From positions 447,637 through 511,636 of the forward strand of contig KV454013.1 in NCBI GenBank assembly GCA_001661245.1: DNA of 64,000 nt, given 5' to 3'. The position numbers and the translations under genes are program-made. Source of the stretch: Pachysolen tannophilus NRRL Y-2460 (taxonomy: Eukaryota; Ascomycota; Pichiomycetes; Alaninales; Pachysolenaceae). The notes below the pieces were generated by a model. That model had not been told where the DNA came from and did not search any database. It saw only the letters and a list, made by a program, of their open reading frames with translations. Shown piece by piece: positions 38,246 to 48,527 of this stretch (the first letter of the stretch is position 1; every line of letters begins with the position of its first letter).

Positions 38246-38422
38246 GGTGATAGTATGTGTTTACTTAAGTTTGACGTTAAGAATCCAAAAAAAATATATA
38301 TATATTAAAAGGAAACACACATATAATCTTTAATAGTCCATCCTGCCAGACCTACTAGGTGAAAAAAAAAAAAATTTTTTTTTTTTGTTTCTGGTTGTGT
38401 GAAAAAAAACAAAAAAAACGTT

Positions 38423-38439
38423 TTAGGGTTATAACCTAA
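38423..38439. promoter_or_regulatory. Tbf1-like palindrome in RPS20 promoter
   Basis: TTAGGGTTATAACCTAA, 178 bp upstream of the RPS20 ATG. Near-perfect inverted TTAGGGTT/AACCCTAA arms (one base short on the right). Tbf1 drives ribosomal-protein genes in Candida and other non-Saccharomyces yeasts. Confidence 0.7.
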
Positions 38440-38451
38440 CTAATAAAACCT

Positions 38452-38464
38452 ACATCCGTACACC
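38452..38464 (-). promoter_or_regulatory. Rap1-like site in RPS20 promoter
   Basis: ACATCCGTACACC; the reverse strand GGTGTACGGATGT is the Rap1-type core shared by several budding-yeast telomere repeats. Lies 13 bp from the Tbf1-like palindrome. Confidence 0.7.
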
Positions 38465-38766
38465 TTTTCATTTTTTTCTTGAATCCAAAAAGTAAGTGCA
38501 TCTAGGTACAAATAGTTTCATTTTCAGTATACCGCATTTCTTTGGCTATTATGTGCACCTTCAGCTAGCGCAACTTGTACGCACTTGCTAAAGTGTTATT
38601 TTTTTTCGTTTTTATTGTCCGCAGATTTCCTCCGGCTATCGATAAGATCAAATAATCAAAATGCAGACGCTGAAGCTAAGTAGTAAAGTGTATAAATATA
38701 AGATGAAGTTCTTTTTTGCTTTTTTTATTGTTAAGTTTTAAGTAGGAGTGATTTTAATAATTGAAA

Positions 38767-40146
38767 ATGACTAAGGAAAATGCTGATTACTTATTGTCGA
38801 TCAAGTCAGTAAGGGAAACAAATTTATCTACCAGAGATTTACTTTTAACAAATAAACTAAGCAATTTTGATGTAGATTTATCAAAATTACCAAATATTAT
38901 CAAGTTTGTCTGTGAGACAATTAGATCATCATTTCCTACTGAAGACTCGTTTCAGAAAATACCAGTTCATGGTAGATATCAGCATTTTGAGGTTGGTGGT
39001 AAGACGAGACTTACAAATTTGATTGAGCATTGGAAAGAAGTTTTAGGATTATCTGATTATGAAATTTGTAAGAAAATCATTGATTTATTCGTAATTAGTG
39101 TATTATTAGACGCAGGTGCTGGAAATGATTGGTCTTATAAAGAAGATGATGGTACTGTATCAAACAGATCTGAAGGTATTGCCATTGCTACTTTCCACAT
39201 GTTTTCAAGAGGTGTCTTTAGTGATTCTAGCGATTCTAGTGATCCTTATCAGGTCAATGGATCAAAATTAGCTCTGTTCAGCACTGAATCACTTACTATG
39301 GGATTTCAAATCTCTGAAAGTAATCCAATTGCTGGTTTTGAAGGCAGATTAAATTTACTTCAAAAATTAGGTAAAACTTTAAGTTCAAATAAAGAAATGT
39401 TTGGAATTGACGGTAGACCAGGTAATTTAATAGATTACTTGATGAAATTACCAACTACTACAAAACTCAATGATGACCAATATGAAATTGATCTTGTTGA
39501 TTTATGGACAGCTTTAATGAATGGTTTAAATCCAATTTGGCCCGATGATGATAGATTAAAGTTTGAAGGAAAGTCATTGGGTGACACATGGATTCTTCAA
39601 TCTAAAATTAACGAATCTTTACAGAAATATCCAGAATATAAAACAGCTGAAGAACTACCAATAAATTTGAAAGTAGTAACTTTCCACAAACTAACTCAGT
39701 GGTTGACCTATTCTCTTTTTTTACCATTATCAAAATTTGGTCATTTCAAGATTAAAAATGAAGAATACATGACTGGACTACCAGAATATAGAAATGGTGG
39801 ATTATTTGTGGACTTTGGATTATTGACATTGAAATCTGATGTCTTGAAAAGAGGCATTCAATTTCAACAAGAAATTAATGGGAATGACAAAGAACATTAT
39901 CTTCCAGCCTATTTGCCTAAGGACGATGTCATTGTTGAATGGAGATCGTGTACTATTGTCTTGTTAGATTATATCTTACCATTAGTCAACAAAGAATTGC
40001 AAATAAAAAACCCCAATAATAGATTAAGTTTGCCACAATTGATAGAAGCTGGAAGCTGGAAATCTGGTAGGTTGATTGCTGCAAAATTAAGACCAACAAC
40101 TAAAGGTGCTCCAATTGAATTAATAAGTGATGGAACTGTATTCTAA
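38767..40146 (+). CDS. URC4: Urc4, uracil catabolism protein (DUF1688)
   Basis: 459 residues from ATG 38767 (38761 is TTG). DUF1688 family: GRYQHFEVGGKTRLTNLI, LDAGAGNDWSYKE, SNRSEGIAIATFHMF, GFQISESNPIAGFEGRLNLLQKLG, and the C-terminal GSWKSGRLIAAKLRP with SDGTVF. Urc4 belongs to the URC pathway, by which Lachancea kluyveri and other non-Saccharomyces yeasts use uracil as a nitrogen source. Its biochemical reaction is not settled. S. cerevisiae lacks it. A CTG at residue 170 (KLA-CTG-FSTES) falls in a variable, Ala-rich site of the family. Other URC genes are not in this window; DUR1,2, which would consume urea released by the pathway, is. Confidence 0.9.
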   Translation: MTKENADYLLSIKSVRETNLSTRDLLLTNKLSNFDVDLSKLPNIIKFVCETIRSSFPTEDSFQKIPVHGRYQHFEVGGKTRLTNLIEHWKEVLGLSDYEICKKIIDLFVISVLLDAGAGNDWSYKEDDGTVSNRSEGIAIATFHMFSRGVFSDSSDSSDPYQVNGSKLALFSTESLTMGFQISESNPIAGFEGRLNLLQKLGKTLSSNKEMFGIDGRPGNLIDYLMKLPTTTKLNDDQYEIDLVDLWTALMNGLNPIWPDDDRLKFEGKSLGDTWILQSKINESLQKYPEYKTAEELPINLKVVTFHKLTQWLTYSLFLPLSKFGHFKIKNEEYMTGLPEYRNGGLFVDFGLLTLKSDVLKRGIQFQQEINGNDKEHYLPAYLPKDDVIVEWRSCTIVLLDYILPLVNKELQIKNPNNRLSLPQLIEAGSWKSGRLIAAKLRPTTKGAPIELISDGTVF

Positions 40147-40376
40147 AAATTAAAACTTACTGATTTTAGAAATTAATAATATAATACATAAATGTTATTT
40201 GATTCTCTTCTACAAAATTTTATTCAGTTTATACTACTATACACAAAACCACCTAACAGACTGAACAAAAGCGTAAAAGTAAAACAAAAAATAAAAAAAT
40301 TAATAAAAAAAAAAAAAAAATAATTAATAGAATTTTAGAAAAAGAAATAAAAAATATGCTCATTGACTTAATTTTA

Positions 40377-42446
40377 CTATTCCTCTTCCGAACTTTCATC
40401 TGTGCTCTCATTATCATCACTCGAAGATTCATCTACGTTTGTATTAACATCGACAACACCTTGCCCATTATTATCAAACTGCTGTAACTTCTTTCTAATA
40501 GTTTCAATCTGCCTGTTCTGTTCATCTTCACTCAATAATTTCTTCTCCTTTCTAAGTTTTGTAATACCTGTTGATGGTCTACCTGGACCTGATCTTTTCT
40601 CCTTCTTAAAGACTATATTGTAAATTCTGGCAATTGTGTCATTATCCAAGACGTCGATATCCAATTCAATTTCATCTTCATTATTCTTTGATAAATCTGG
40701 TAAGTTATCTCTTATAATTTTAATAATTGTATTCAATTGTTGTTGAGGTATTCTTCCACTATTGATTAATTCAGAAAGTTCTTGCTTCATTGCGTAAGTA
40801 ACATGTTCCGCATTAATGACTCCATTAGAACCTGACAGAGTGGATTTCCGCTTCTTCTTGGCACTTCCACTACCATTGGCACCACGTTTAGTCTTCTTTC
40901 TCTTCTTTAAAGTTTCTCTTTTCACTTCTTCGTACAAATCACTTTTCATTTTTTCTAAATCTTTCTTCATTCTTTCTATTTGTTGCTCCAAATAGTCAAT
41001 AGCAGGATTTGTTAATAATGATGAATCTATTGTTAATTCTTCAGGTTCTTCTTCAGATTCTGACTCGGATTCGGATTGCGGTGGTGGAGACAGAGGAGTA
41101 ATAGGTTTATCCAAGAATTTCTTGCTAAATATATCTTCCATTCTATGTCCCATCATATTAACAGCAGATCCTTCTGGATTAAATTTGTAACAATTGGAGA
41201 AAACCAACCTAACATCTTTTTCAAATTCATCTGCATTTTCATATTCATTATTTGATAATTTTTTCTGAACAGTACCTAAATCCATTGGATGTTTAACAAT
41301 ATCAAAGTATGTCGGACAATCCAATGCTACTGGATCCACTGGTTCCATGAATGGGAAAGAAAATGATTCATATTTCTTTGATTGTAATTCTTTTAAAACT
41401 TGTTGACAAAATCTCAATTCTGGAATAAATCTCTTCTTTCTTGGTTTAACTTCATACATTATATCTTTTGATTTTGGAGGATGAATTTCTCTTTTTGGTC
41501 TTCCATCCACTGCACTTTCTCTTCTAATCTTTGGAATTCCAGACAGAACCAATTCTTCTGGTTGCTTTCTTCTTCCCTTTAAGCCTGTTCCATTTTGTGG
41601 TGCATCTTTTGGTGGCATATTGAGCATATGTTTTTCAAAACTTGCTTGAATATTTCTTGCCATCTGAGCAATTCCTGAATCTTTACCGTTAAATCTCTCA
41701 CAATTAGAAACCATCAAATTGAAATCATCAATAACTTGTTGAGGGGTCTCATACGCATTTACCGTTATTTTTCTTTCAATTGTAGAAAGATCCATTGGTC
41801 TCTTAATGAAATTATAGTACAACGGGATATTGAATTTAATAGTATCAACTGGATTTAAAAAAGGTGCAGCATCTTTCAAACGCTTCACAGCCTTAATCGT
41901 TGTCAATGCATGTTTTGATTGATGCTTTGGCATCGGATTTGCAGGCAAATTGTTCATATCTGGTTCCGGAGAAGGCTTTGGAGCAGGTTCCATTGTTGGA
42001 TTCAACCGTTGCATTTCAGCCATGGATGAAGGTTCTTCTAAAGTACCATCTTCAGACTTTACCTCCCCATTCACCTTTGGTTCCAGATCCAACTTTAACG
42101 ATGGATCTATTATTTGTTCATTACTGCCGCTATTACTATTACTATTACCATTACTATTATTATCATCATTATTATTGTTATTATTGTTATTATTATTGTT
42201 ATTATTATTATTGTCGTCGTTGTTATTAGTTATCAGTTCTGAGTGTGCTGTTGATGTTGCCATTACCGGAACTTGAGCTTGGCTATCCGTTGGCGCAACA
42301 ACCTCTTCCGGTTTTGGTGTAGGCAATGACTGCTCGGATATACTTTGATTATCCTCCTCCTTTGGTTTCTGTTCCTGTTGCAGCTTTATAGCTTCACCAT
42401 TACTAACATTTGCAATATTATTCGATGTTTCCTCTGCTGTGGACAT
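40377..42446 (-). CDS. BDF1: Bdf1/Bdf2, double bromodomain BET protein
   Basis: 689 residues. Bromodomain 1 (about 180-275): FLNPVDTIKFNIPLYYNFIKRPMDLSTIE, NCERFNG. Bromodomain 2 (about 345-450): FMEPVDPVALDCPTYFDIVKHPMDLGTVQKKL, NCYKFNPEGSAVN. The ET domain (about 545-620) starts at VTYAMKQELSELIN and ends DTIARIYNIVFKK. A Lys/Arg patch precedes ET and a Ser/Glu acidic tail ends the protein. A long Asn run (AAT/AAC repeats, 42160-42230) sits near the N-terminus. Binds acetylated histone H4 and associates with TFIID. Only one BET gene is seen here, so BDF1 versus BDF2 is by default. Confidence 0.94.
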   Translation of the reverse strand: MSTAEETSNNIANVSNGEAIKLQQEQKPKEEDNQSISEQSLPTPKPEEVVAPTDSQAQVPVMATSTAHSELITNNNDDNNNNNNNNNNNNNNNDDNNSNGNSNSNSGSNEQIIDPSLKLDLEPKVNGEVKSEDGTLEEPSSMAEMQRLNPTMEPAPKPSPEPDMNNLPANPMPKHQSKHALTTIKAVKRLKDAAPFLNPVDTIKFNIPLYYNFIKRPMDLSTIERKITVNAYETPQQVIDDFNLMVSNCERFNGKDSGIAQMARNIQASFEKHMLNMPPKDAPQNGTGLKGRRKQPEELVLSGIPKIRRESAVDGRPKREIHPPKSKDIMYEVKPRKKRFIPELRFCQQVLKELQSKKYESFSFPFMEPVDPVALDCPTYFDIVKHPMDLGTVQKKLSNNEYENADEFEKDVRLVFSNCYKFNPEGSAVNMMGHRMEDIFSKKFLDKPITPLSPPPQSESESESEEEPEELTIDSSLLTNPAIDYLEQQIERMKKDLEKMKSDLYEEVKRETLKKRKKTKRGANGSGSAKKKRKSTLSGSNGVINAEHVTYAMKQELSELINSGRIPQQQLNTIIKIIRDNLPDLSKNNEDEIELDIDVLDNDTIARIYNIVFKKEKRSGPGRPSTGITKLRKEKKLLSEDEQNRQIETIRKKLQQFDNNGQGVVDVNTNVDESSSDDNESTDESSEEE

Positions 42447-44382
42447 ATTCTTTCAAAAATTTTCCTTTTATAAAAATGAAAATATATTTAATTATAATTA
42501 TAAACCGACGATTACGTAATAAACACAGGGGCTATTTTTCACTTCAGTTTAATTTATCTAATCAAAAATAAAAACAATAGGGCTGTCGCTTAAAACCCAG
42601 TGGTTATGAACCCTTTCTGTAATCTTTATTATATTGGATTATGTAAGAAAAAAATATTTCCTTTTTTTTTTTTTTTTTTTTTTTTCACGTTCCTTCCAAA
42701 CTAGAATGAATCTGGGAATTCTGTTCCTTATATATAAAGTGCATATTGATTAGAACAATTTTTTTAAAGTTACAAATACATGACTAGATTTACGCCCACT
42801 TGATAAAAAAATAAAAGTAAAAAAAGTAGTGTTACATCAATTAAAGAAAATTAAAAAATAAAAAATTTTTTCACCACCAAGAGAATAGTAGTGAGTTAGT
42901 AAATGAATGCGTTATTGCGAGGAGGAGATAGATAAGACTTGATAATTAAGAAGAAGGATGATTTATCCGAATATAAACATATCTGATACTCTTTGAGTGT
43001 TCTTTTTCTTTTTTTTTTGATTTTTATTTTTTTTTACTTTTTTATTGTATAATGTAGATTAAACGAAATATAGAGAAAATTAAGAATAAAATAAACCCGA
43101 AAAAAACAGGAGCAAGGGAGATAATGAATGAATATAAGAATATATCAAAAAAAAAAATGGGAAGTCGGGCTCTTTCTTAACTACCGCAAAGAGAGGGTAA
43201 CTGCGTGATGGCAAATACGCACTATTCTGTAGCATCAACCTGCATATTTGCCACCGTGTTCACAAAGTAAAACAAAAAAAAATATCAGATTTCCTATTCC
43301 GGATACGCCGTTTGAGCTTGCTATTAATACTCATACGCTTTAGCCGTATCAGGAAGTTGTCGGTATGATAAACCTGTTGAAAATCACTTTTTTTTAGGTA
43401 ATTTCCCATTTTAAACAAAACAAAAGTACTACAAAATACTACAACATGTATTTTTTTTTACATGGGAGAGAAAGGGGGGAGGCAGGATAATAAGAAATGG
43501 GTATATAGTCAAGTCAAACTCATTTTGAAATCTCTTTTTTTTTTTTTTTGTTCTAAATTCTTTATGAAAATGATTTTTAAGTTGGACTAAAGTTAACTTT
43601 TGTTCATTGAATGCATTGAAATTTCTGAAATTTTAATGACGGTTGAAGATGATGGATGATTGATAATCTTGTAAAATATAAGCCAAGAAAGAAATATTAT
43701 GAATGAGAATGAGTATTGTGCGCACTGTAACAGCGCTTAATGAATTAATCGTTTGTAATGATGACCTTATTGATTGAATATCACTAAACACTTGATATTA
43801 TCTAGTATCTAGTATTCTTGTTCTTTTACTTTACTTATTGATTGGATTGATCTTGTAGAAAATCGATATGAATGATTGAATCCTTTTTTTTTTTTTTTCT
43901 TTATTCAAGGGAAACATTACTTATTTATATAGTAGTATCGTTCAACCATTAGCTGATCACACTCATTGACAAATCTTCCATCCTATGATAATTTCTATTG
44001 AACTGAACTTGACTGTAATTTGATCTATTAATATTTTTTTGAATATTAAAGGAAGAAATTCCAAGAAATTAAATATGAAAGCGCGCTTCTTACAGAAAAA
44101 CACTAAAAAAAAAAAAAAAAAAAAAATCAAAAAACAACCAAAAAAAGAAGAAGAAAAAAAAAAATCAAAGAAAAAATATCGCTATACAATATAGTAATCA
44201 TTCAATATTTATTATTAATATTTAATATTACCAATAGAAAGTGGGAAAGGTTTATAAGATTTAATTGTTCCTTTTTCAAAGTGTCATCATTGAATTAGCA
44301 TTTATTCATCTTGTATATTTTTTTTTTTTTTTTTTTTTTTATTTTTTCTTTTTGGTTATTTTTTGATTTTTAATTTAAAAAA
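42447..44382. other. Long divergent BDF1-CCT6 intergenic region
   Basis: 1.94 kb, the longest gene-free stretch. Rich in T/A runs (24 T at 42662-42685, 22 A at 44105-44126, 23 T at 44318-44340). A less AT-rich island at 43155-43380 has inverted repeat GGCAAATA (43210-43217)/TATTTGCC (43245-43252). No conserved snRNA, SRP, RNase P or tRNA signature recognised; a species-specific ncRNA cannot be excluded. Confidence 0.5.
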
Positions 44383-46014
44383 ATGTCTTCGATCCAGTTA
44401 TTAAACCCTAAAGCTGAATCATTAAGGCGTCAACAAGCTTTAGAAGTCAACGTTGCTTCTGCTCAAGGTTTGCAAAGTGTTTTAGCTTCAAATTTGGGTC
44501 CTAAAGGTACGCTTAAGATGCTTGTTGATGGTTCGGGTAATATTAAATTGACAAAAGATGGTAAGGTGTTGTTGTCCGAAATGCAAATTCAAAGTCCAAC
44601 CGCGGTTATGATTGCAAGAGCTGCTACAGCACAGGATGAAATTACTGGTGATGGAACTACTACAGTATGTTTATTGGTTGGTGAATTGTTGAAACAGGCC
44701 AAAAGGTTTATTGATGAAGGAGTTCATGCAAGAGTTATTGTAGATGGTTTTGAAATTGGAAGAGAAGAAACTTTGAAATATTTAAATGAATTTGTTGTTA
44801 GACCAGAAACCATAGATAGAGAGTTATTGTTACAAGTTGCTAGAACTTCATTATCCACAAAAGTTAATAAAGAATTGGCTGAAGTATTAACTCCAATTGT
44901 TACTGATGCTGTTTTACAAGTTAAAAATAAAGAAACAAATGAATTAGATTTACATATGATTGAAATTATGTCAATGATGCATGAAACCCCAAAGGATACC
45001 CAATTAATTAAAGGTTTGGTGTTGGATCATGGTGCAAGACATCCAGATATGCCAAAACAAGTTAAGAACGCTTATGTCTTAATCTTGAACGTTTCATTAG
45101 AATACGAAAAAACTGAAGTAAATTCTGGTTTCTATTATTCTAGTGCAGAACAAAGAGAAAAATTAGTTGCTTCTGAAAGAAAATTTGTTGATGATAAATT
45201 AAAGAAAATAGTTGATTTAAAAAATGAAATTTGTGGATCTGATCCTTCAAAAGGTTTTGTTATAATAAATCAAAAAGGTATTGATCCAATGTCATTAGAT
45301 GTATTACTGAAAAATAATATTTTGGCTTTAAGAAGAGCAAAAAGACGTAATATGGAAAGATTACAATTAGTATGTGGTGGAGAAGCTCAAAATTCTGTTG
45401 ATGATTTATCACCATCTATATTAGGATTTTCAGGTTTAGTTTATGAATATACAATTGGAGAAGAAAAATTTACTTTTGTTACTGAAAATAATAATCCAAA
45501 ATCTTGTACTATTTTAATTAAAGGTGCTACAAATCACGTTGTTCAACAAACCAAAGATGCTGTTAGAGATGGTTTAAGAGCTGTAGCAAATGTATTAAAG
45601 GATAAGACTTTAATTCCAGGTGCTGGAGCATTCTTTTTAAGTTGTTCTCATTATTTGAATCAAAACGTTTCTAAATTGGCAAAAGGACGTGCCAAATCTG
45701 GTTTAAAAGCTTTTAGTGAAGCATTATTAGTTGTCCCCAAGACATTAACTTCTAACGCAGGATTTGATCAATTGGAAACTATTGCAAATTGTCAAGATGA
45801 TATAGAAGATGGAAGAGTTGTAGGTATCGATTTAATATCAGGTGAACCAATGGATCCAACTGTTGAAGGTGTTTGGGACTCGTTTAGAGTTTTAAGAAAT
45901 GCCATTGCTGCTGCCACCGGAATATCTTCAAATTTGTTATTATGTGATGAATTATTAAAAGCTGGAAGAAGTAGCTTAAAAGAAGGTGGTGCTGGCGGTG
46001 CCGGTGGTCAGTAA
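44383..46014 (+). CDS. CCT6: CCT/TRiC chaperonin subunit zeta (Cct6)
   Basis: 543-residue group II chaperonin subunit. ATP-site motifs [30 protein letters not shown] and GAGAFF; zeta-specific [26 protein letters not shown] and [23 protein letters not shown]-terminal Gly-rich tail (GGAGGAGGQ), a common feature of CCT subunits. Folds actin and tubulin in the cytosol with its seven paralogues. A single in-frame CTG (45307, residue 309, DVL-CTG-KNNILAL) sits where S. cerevisiae has Ala and human has Ser, supporting a non-Leu reading. Plp2, encoded at the left end, acts on this complex. Confidence 0.98.
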   Translation: MSSIQLLNPKAESLRRQQALEVNVASAQGLQSVLASNLGPKGTLKMLVDGSGNIKLTKDGKVLLSEMQIQSPTAVMIARAATAQDEITGDGTTTVCLLVGELLKQAKRFIDEGVHARVIVDGFEIGREETLKYLNEFVVRPETIDRELLLQVARTSLSTKVNKELAEVLTPIVTDAVLQVKNKETNELDLHMIEIMSMMHETPKDTQLIKGLVLDHGARHPDMPKQVKNAYVLILNVSLEYEKTEVNSGFYYSSAEQREKLVASERKFVDDKLKKIVDLKNEICGSDPSKGFVIINQKGIDPMSLDVLLKNNILALRRAKRRNMERLQLVCGGEAQNSVDDLSPSILGFSGLVYEYTIGEEKFTFVTENNNPKSCTILIKGATNHVVQQTKDAVRDGLRAVANVLKDKTLIPGAGAFFLSCSHYLNQNVSKLAKGRAKSGLKAFSEALLVVPKTLTSNAGFDQLETIANCQDDIEDGRVVGIDLISGEPMDPTVEGVWDSFRVLRNAIAAATGISSNLLLCDELLKAGRSSLKEGGAGGAGGQ

Positions 46015-46525
46015 ATTAATATATGTATATATATATATATATATATATTCATCCATATATAATTTCCTGATTCGTCTTTTCTATCGTACAATACAATAAT
46101 AATACATTATTCTATATATATATATATATATATTTATGTAATATATGTATGTATCAAACCCAAAACTCAAAACACAATTCCTGTTAGATACTTGCTTTCT
46201 GGGTTAAAAAAAAAACGCTCACTTATGTCTTTCTTGTCTTTACTGTCTTTACTGGTTTTCTTCTCTTTTTATGCTTAATTAAAAGCCATCTTGCTGCTGT
46301 TGTACGTAATATCTGCAGCCGCATTAACATAATAAGGAAAGCAAAAAATTGGAAAGCTTTTCTCTATGAAGAAATATAAAAGTTTATAGTTTTATAAATA
46401 TATATAAATATATATATATATATATATGAATTGAATTTTTAATGAAATAATAGTTGGAAAGGTTGCAGGGCTGAATTGTATTTGTGAATTGAATTTGTGA
46501 ATTGAATTCAAATAGAGCTATTATA
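46015..46525. other. CCT6 3' / MFS transporter promoter
   Basis: 511 bp with three (TA)n microsatellites (about 46024-46050, 46114-46132 and 46398-46428). Direct repeat of TGAATTGAATTTG just before the MFS gene. No gene seen. Confidence 0.5.
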
Positions 46526-48142
46526 ATGTCATTGAGTGGGATTTCCAATGAAAATTATGATGATTCAACTATCGATGGTAATGGCAAAGGGTCTAGTACC
46601 ATTGTTTATGAAGAAAGTTCATCTTCCACTACATTGAATAAAGCTGGTAGTGATGACATTGAAGAAGAAATTCGTGAGACTTCACCTTCTTCTACTACAA
46701 AGCAAGAGGCTGTTGTTAAAGTCAAATACTTGGATCATGATGTTTATCTTGATACTTTAAATTTCCGTGAGTCAAACAGACTTAAGGTTCAGATCTTGGT
46801 TGTTTTTTCCTTTTTTTTCTATAATGGATTAATTGATCAAACTATTGGAACTCTTGTTCCTAGTTTCTTACAATATTATGAAGGTTTAAATAACTCATCT
46901 GTTTCTTATTTGTTTCTTTCGCCGCTCTTGGGTTACATCACTACATCGTTATTAAATGACTATATGCATAAATTGGTTGGATTTCAAGGTACGTTAAGAA
47001 TTTCTGCCTTATCCAGTATATTATGTTTTGCCTTAGTTTCTTGTAAGCCGCCCTTTTATGGTTTGGTAGTTGCTTATGTCTTTTGTGGTATAGGTAATGG
47101 TACACAAGGTTCTGCAGTTAACACTTGGGTAGGTAAATTAAAATACCATAACGAAATAATGGGCGTTTTACATTCTTGTTATGGGATTGGATGTATGTTA
47201 TCTCCACTTATTATTACTAAATTAGTAGATAATGGTATTAGTTGGAATGTTTGGTATATGGTTTTAACCTTTTTAGGTGTAGCTTTATTAGCATCTACGT
47301 TTACTGCTTTTGAGTATGAAACAAGTTGGAAATATTTATTTTTGGTTAGGCAATCTGAAACCAAGCTATCCAATGGTCGTGAAAGCAGTACTTATGAGTA
47401 CGATGATGATTATGATGACGATTATGATAACGAGGAGGATTGTGGGAATGACGATGGTGATGAAGATGCAGAAGGCACAAGCTTATCTAAATCGAGTTTC
47501 CGCACAATTATTAAAAATAAGGATGTTTTATTTTTCAGCACTACAATTTTTTTCTATGTTGGAGGTGAGGTTGCTTTTGGTAATTGGTTATACAATTACT
47601 TATTAAAAGTTGAAGACACTACGGGTGTTAAAGCTTCATATATTACTTCAAGCTATTGGTTTGCACTTACTCTTGGAAGATTTCTCTTGGGCCTAGTTAT
47701 TGGGAAATGGTTTGAAAATAACGAGTACACGGTTGCAATGTTCCTCTGCGCCTTAATTGCAGCCTCTGCATTTTTGTTTGCCTTTGTAGATACGTTGGCC
47801 TTCAAAATCTTAACAATTGCACTATTAGGGTTTTTCGTTGGCCCAATGTATCCAACCTCAGTTATCGTGGCCATGAAGACAATACCTTCAAGTGTAATTG
47901 TACTTGCCATTGGCTTTATTGTTGGAACCTCAAGCACAGGTGCTTCTGTGCTCCCGTACTCTATTGGCTGGTTAAGTGAAATGAAAAGTATTAATAAAAA
48001 TGGTAAAGGTTTAAAAGTATTTCCTTGGTTTACTTTTGCAATTTACACAATCAGTTTGTGTATGTGGATTTTTTTCTATATCAAACAATCAAGAAAAAAA
48101 TTTAAACTTGCTGCTGGAGATGTGGCCTACGAAATGATGTAA
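46526..48142 (+). CDS. MFS transporter, Bsc6-like
   Basis: 538 residues from ATG 46526. About 80 disordered residues, then roughly 12 membrane helices, for example VQILVVFSFFFYNGLIDQT, ISALSSILCFALVSC and MVLTFLGVALLASTFTAF. Motifs GTLVPSFLQYY, GIGNGTQGSAVNTWVG, LHSCYGIGCMLSPLI and LALTLGRFLLGLVIG place it with fungal major-facilitator proteins related to S. cerevisiae Bsc6 and the bacterial fucose-permease branch. The central loop is a strongly acidic run (about 290-315). Substrate unknown. No in-frame CTG codon found. Confidence 0.8.
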   Translation: MSLSGISNENYDDSTIDGNGKGSSTIVYEESSSSTTLNKAGSDDIEEEIRETSPSSTTKQEAVVKVKYLDHDVYLDTLNFRESNRLKVQILVVFSFFFYNGLIDQTIGTLVPSFLQYYEGLNNSSVSYLFLSPLLGYITTSLLNDYMHKLVGFQGTLRISALSSILCFALVSCKPPFYGLVVAYVFCGIGNGTQGSAVNTWVGKLKYHNEIMGVLHSCYGIGCMLSPLIITKLVDNGISWNVWYMVLTFLGVALLASTFTAFEYETSWKYLFLVRQSETKLSNGRESSTYEYDDDYDDDYDNEEDCGNDDGDEDAEGTSLSKSSFRTIIKNKDVLFFSTTIFFYVGGEVAFGNWLYNYLLKVEDTTGVKASYITSSYWFALTLGRFLLGLVIGKWFENNEYTVAMFLCALIAASAFLFAFVDTLAFKILTIALLGFFVGPMYPTSVIVAMKTIPSSVIVLAIGFIVGTSSTGASVLPYSIGWLSEMKSINKNGKGLKVFPWFTFAIYTISLCMWIFFYIKQSRKKFKLAAGDVAYEMM

Positions 48143-48527
48143 ACCACAACAGGTGAAGCCTCTCGCTGTTGTTGTCATCGTCGGCCACTCCGGCCACTCC
48201 ATTTTAGAGCCCACTCTTTTGAGGGCCTACTCCATTTTAGGGGTTAGGAAACCACCCTCTTTCATACCAATTTTCCATTAACTCCTTATTATTCGTTCCC
48301 CTTATCTTGATATAATTTGCAAAAGGAAAAAAGAAAAAAAAAAAAAAAAAAACAATTTCCATTTAAGGACAATTTGATTTTTCAGCACGACTGTGCTTAG
48401 TTAGTTAGTTTATATATATTTGTGGTATTTGGTTTTTTCTTTTGATTTTATGGTTCTGTTCATAATATATATATATATATATTGAGGTAAAAGTGTTGTA
48501 TTGGCTTTAGTAGAAGTAGCTATAATT
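48143..48527. other. MFS gene 3' / SSY5 promoter
   Basis: Contains a small imperfect repeat at 48181-48245 (GGCCACTCC twice, then CTCCATTTTAG twice), an A run near 48337-48352 and a (TA)n near 48468-48482. No gene seen. Confidence 0.55.

Noticed and set aside
38400-38470. Telomerase RNA template (ATCCGTACACC)
   Set aside because: The match sits in a short RPS20-URC4 promoter next to a Tbf1-like site, so a Rap1 site is the simpler reading.
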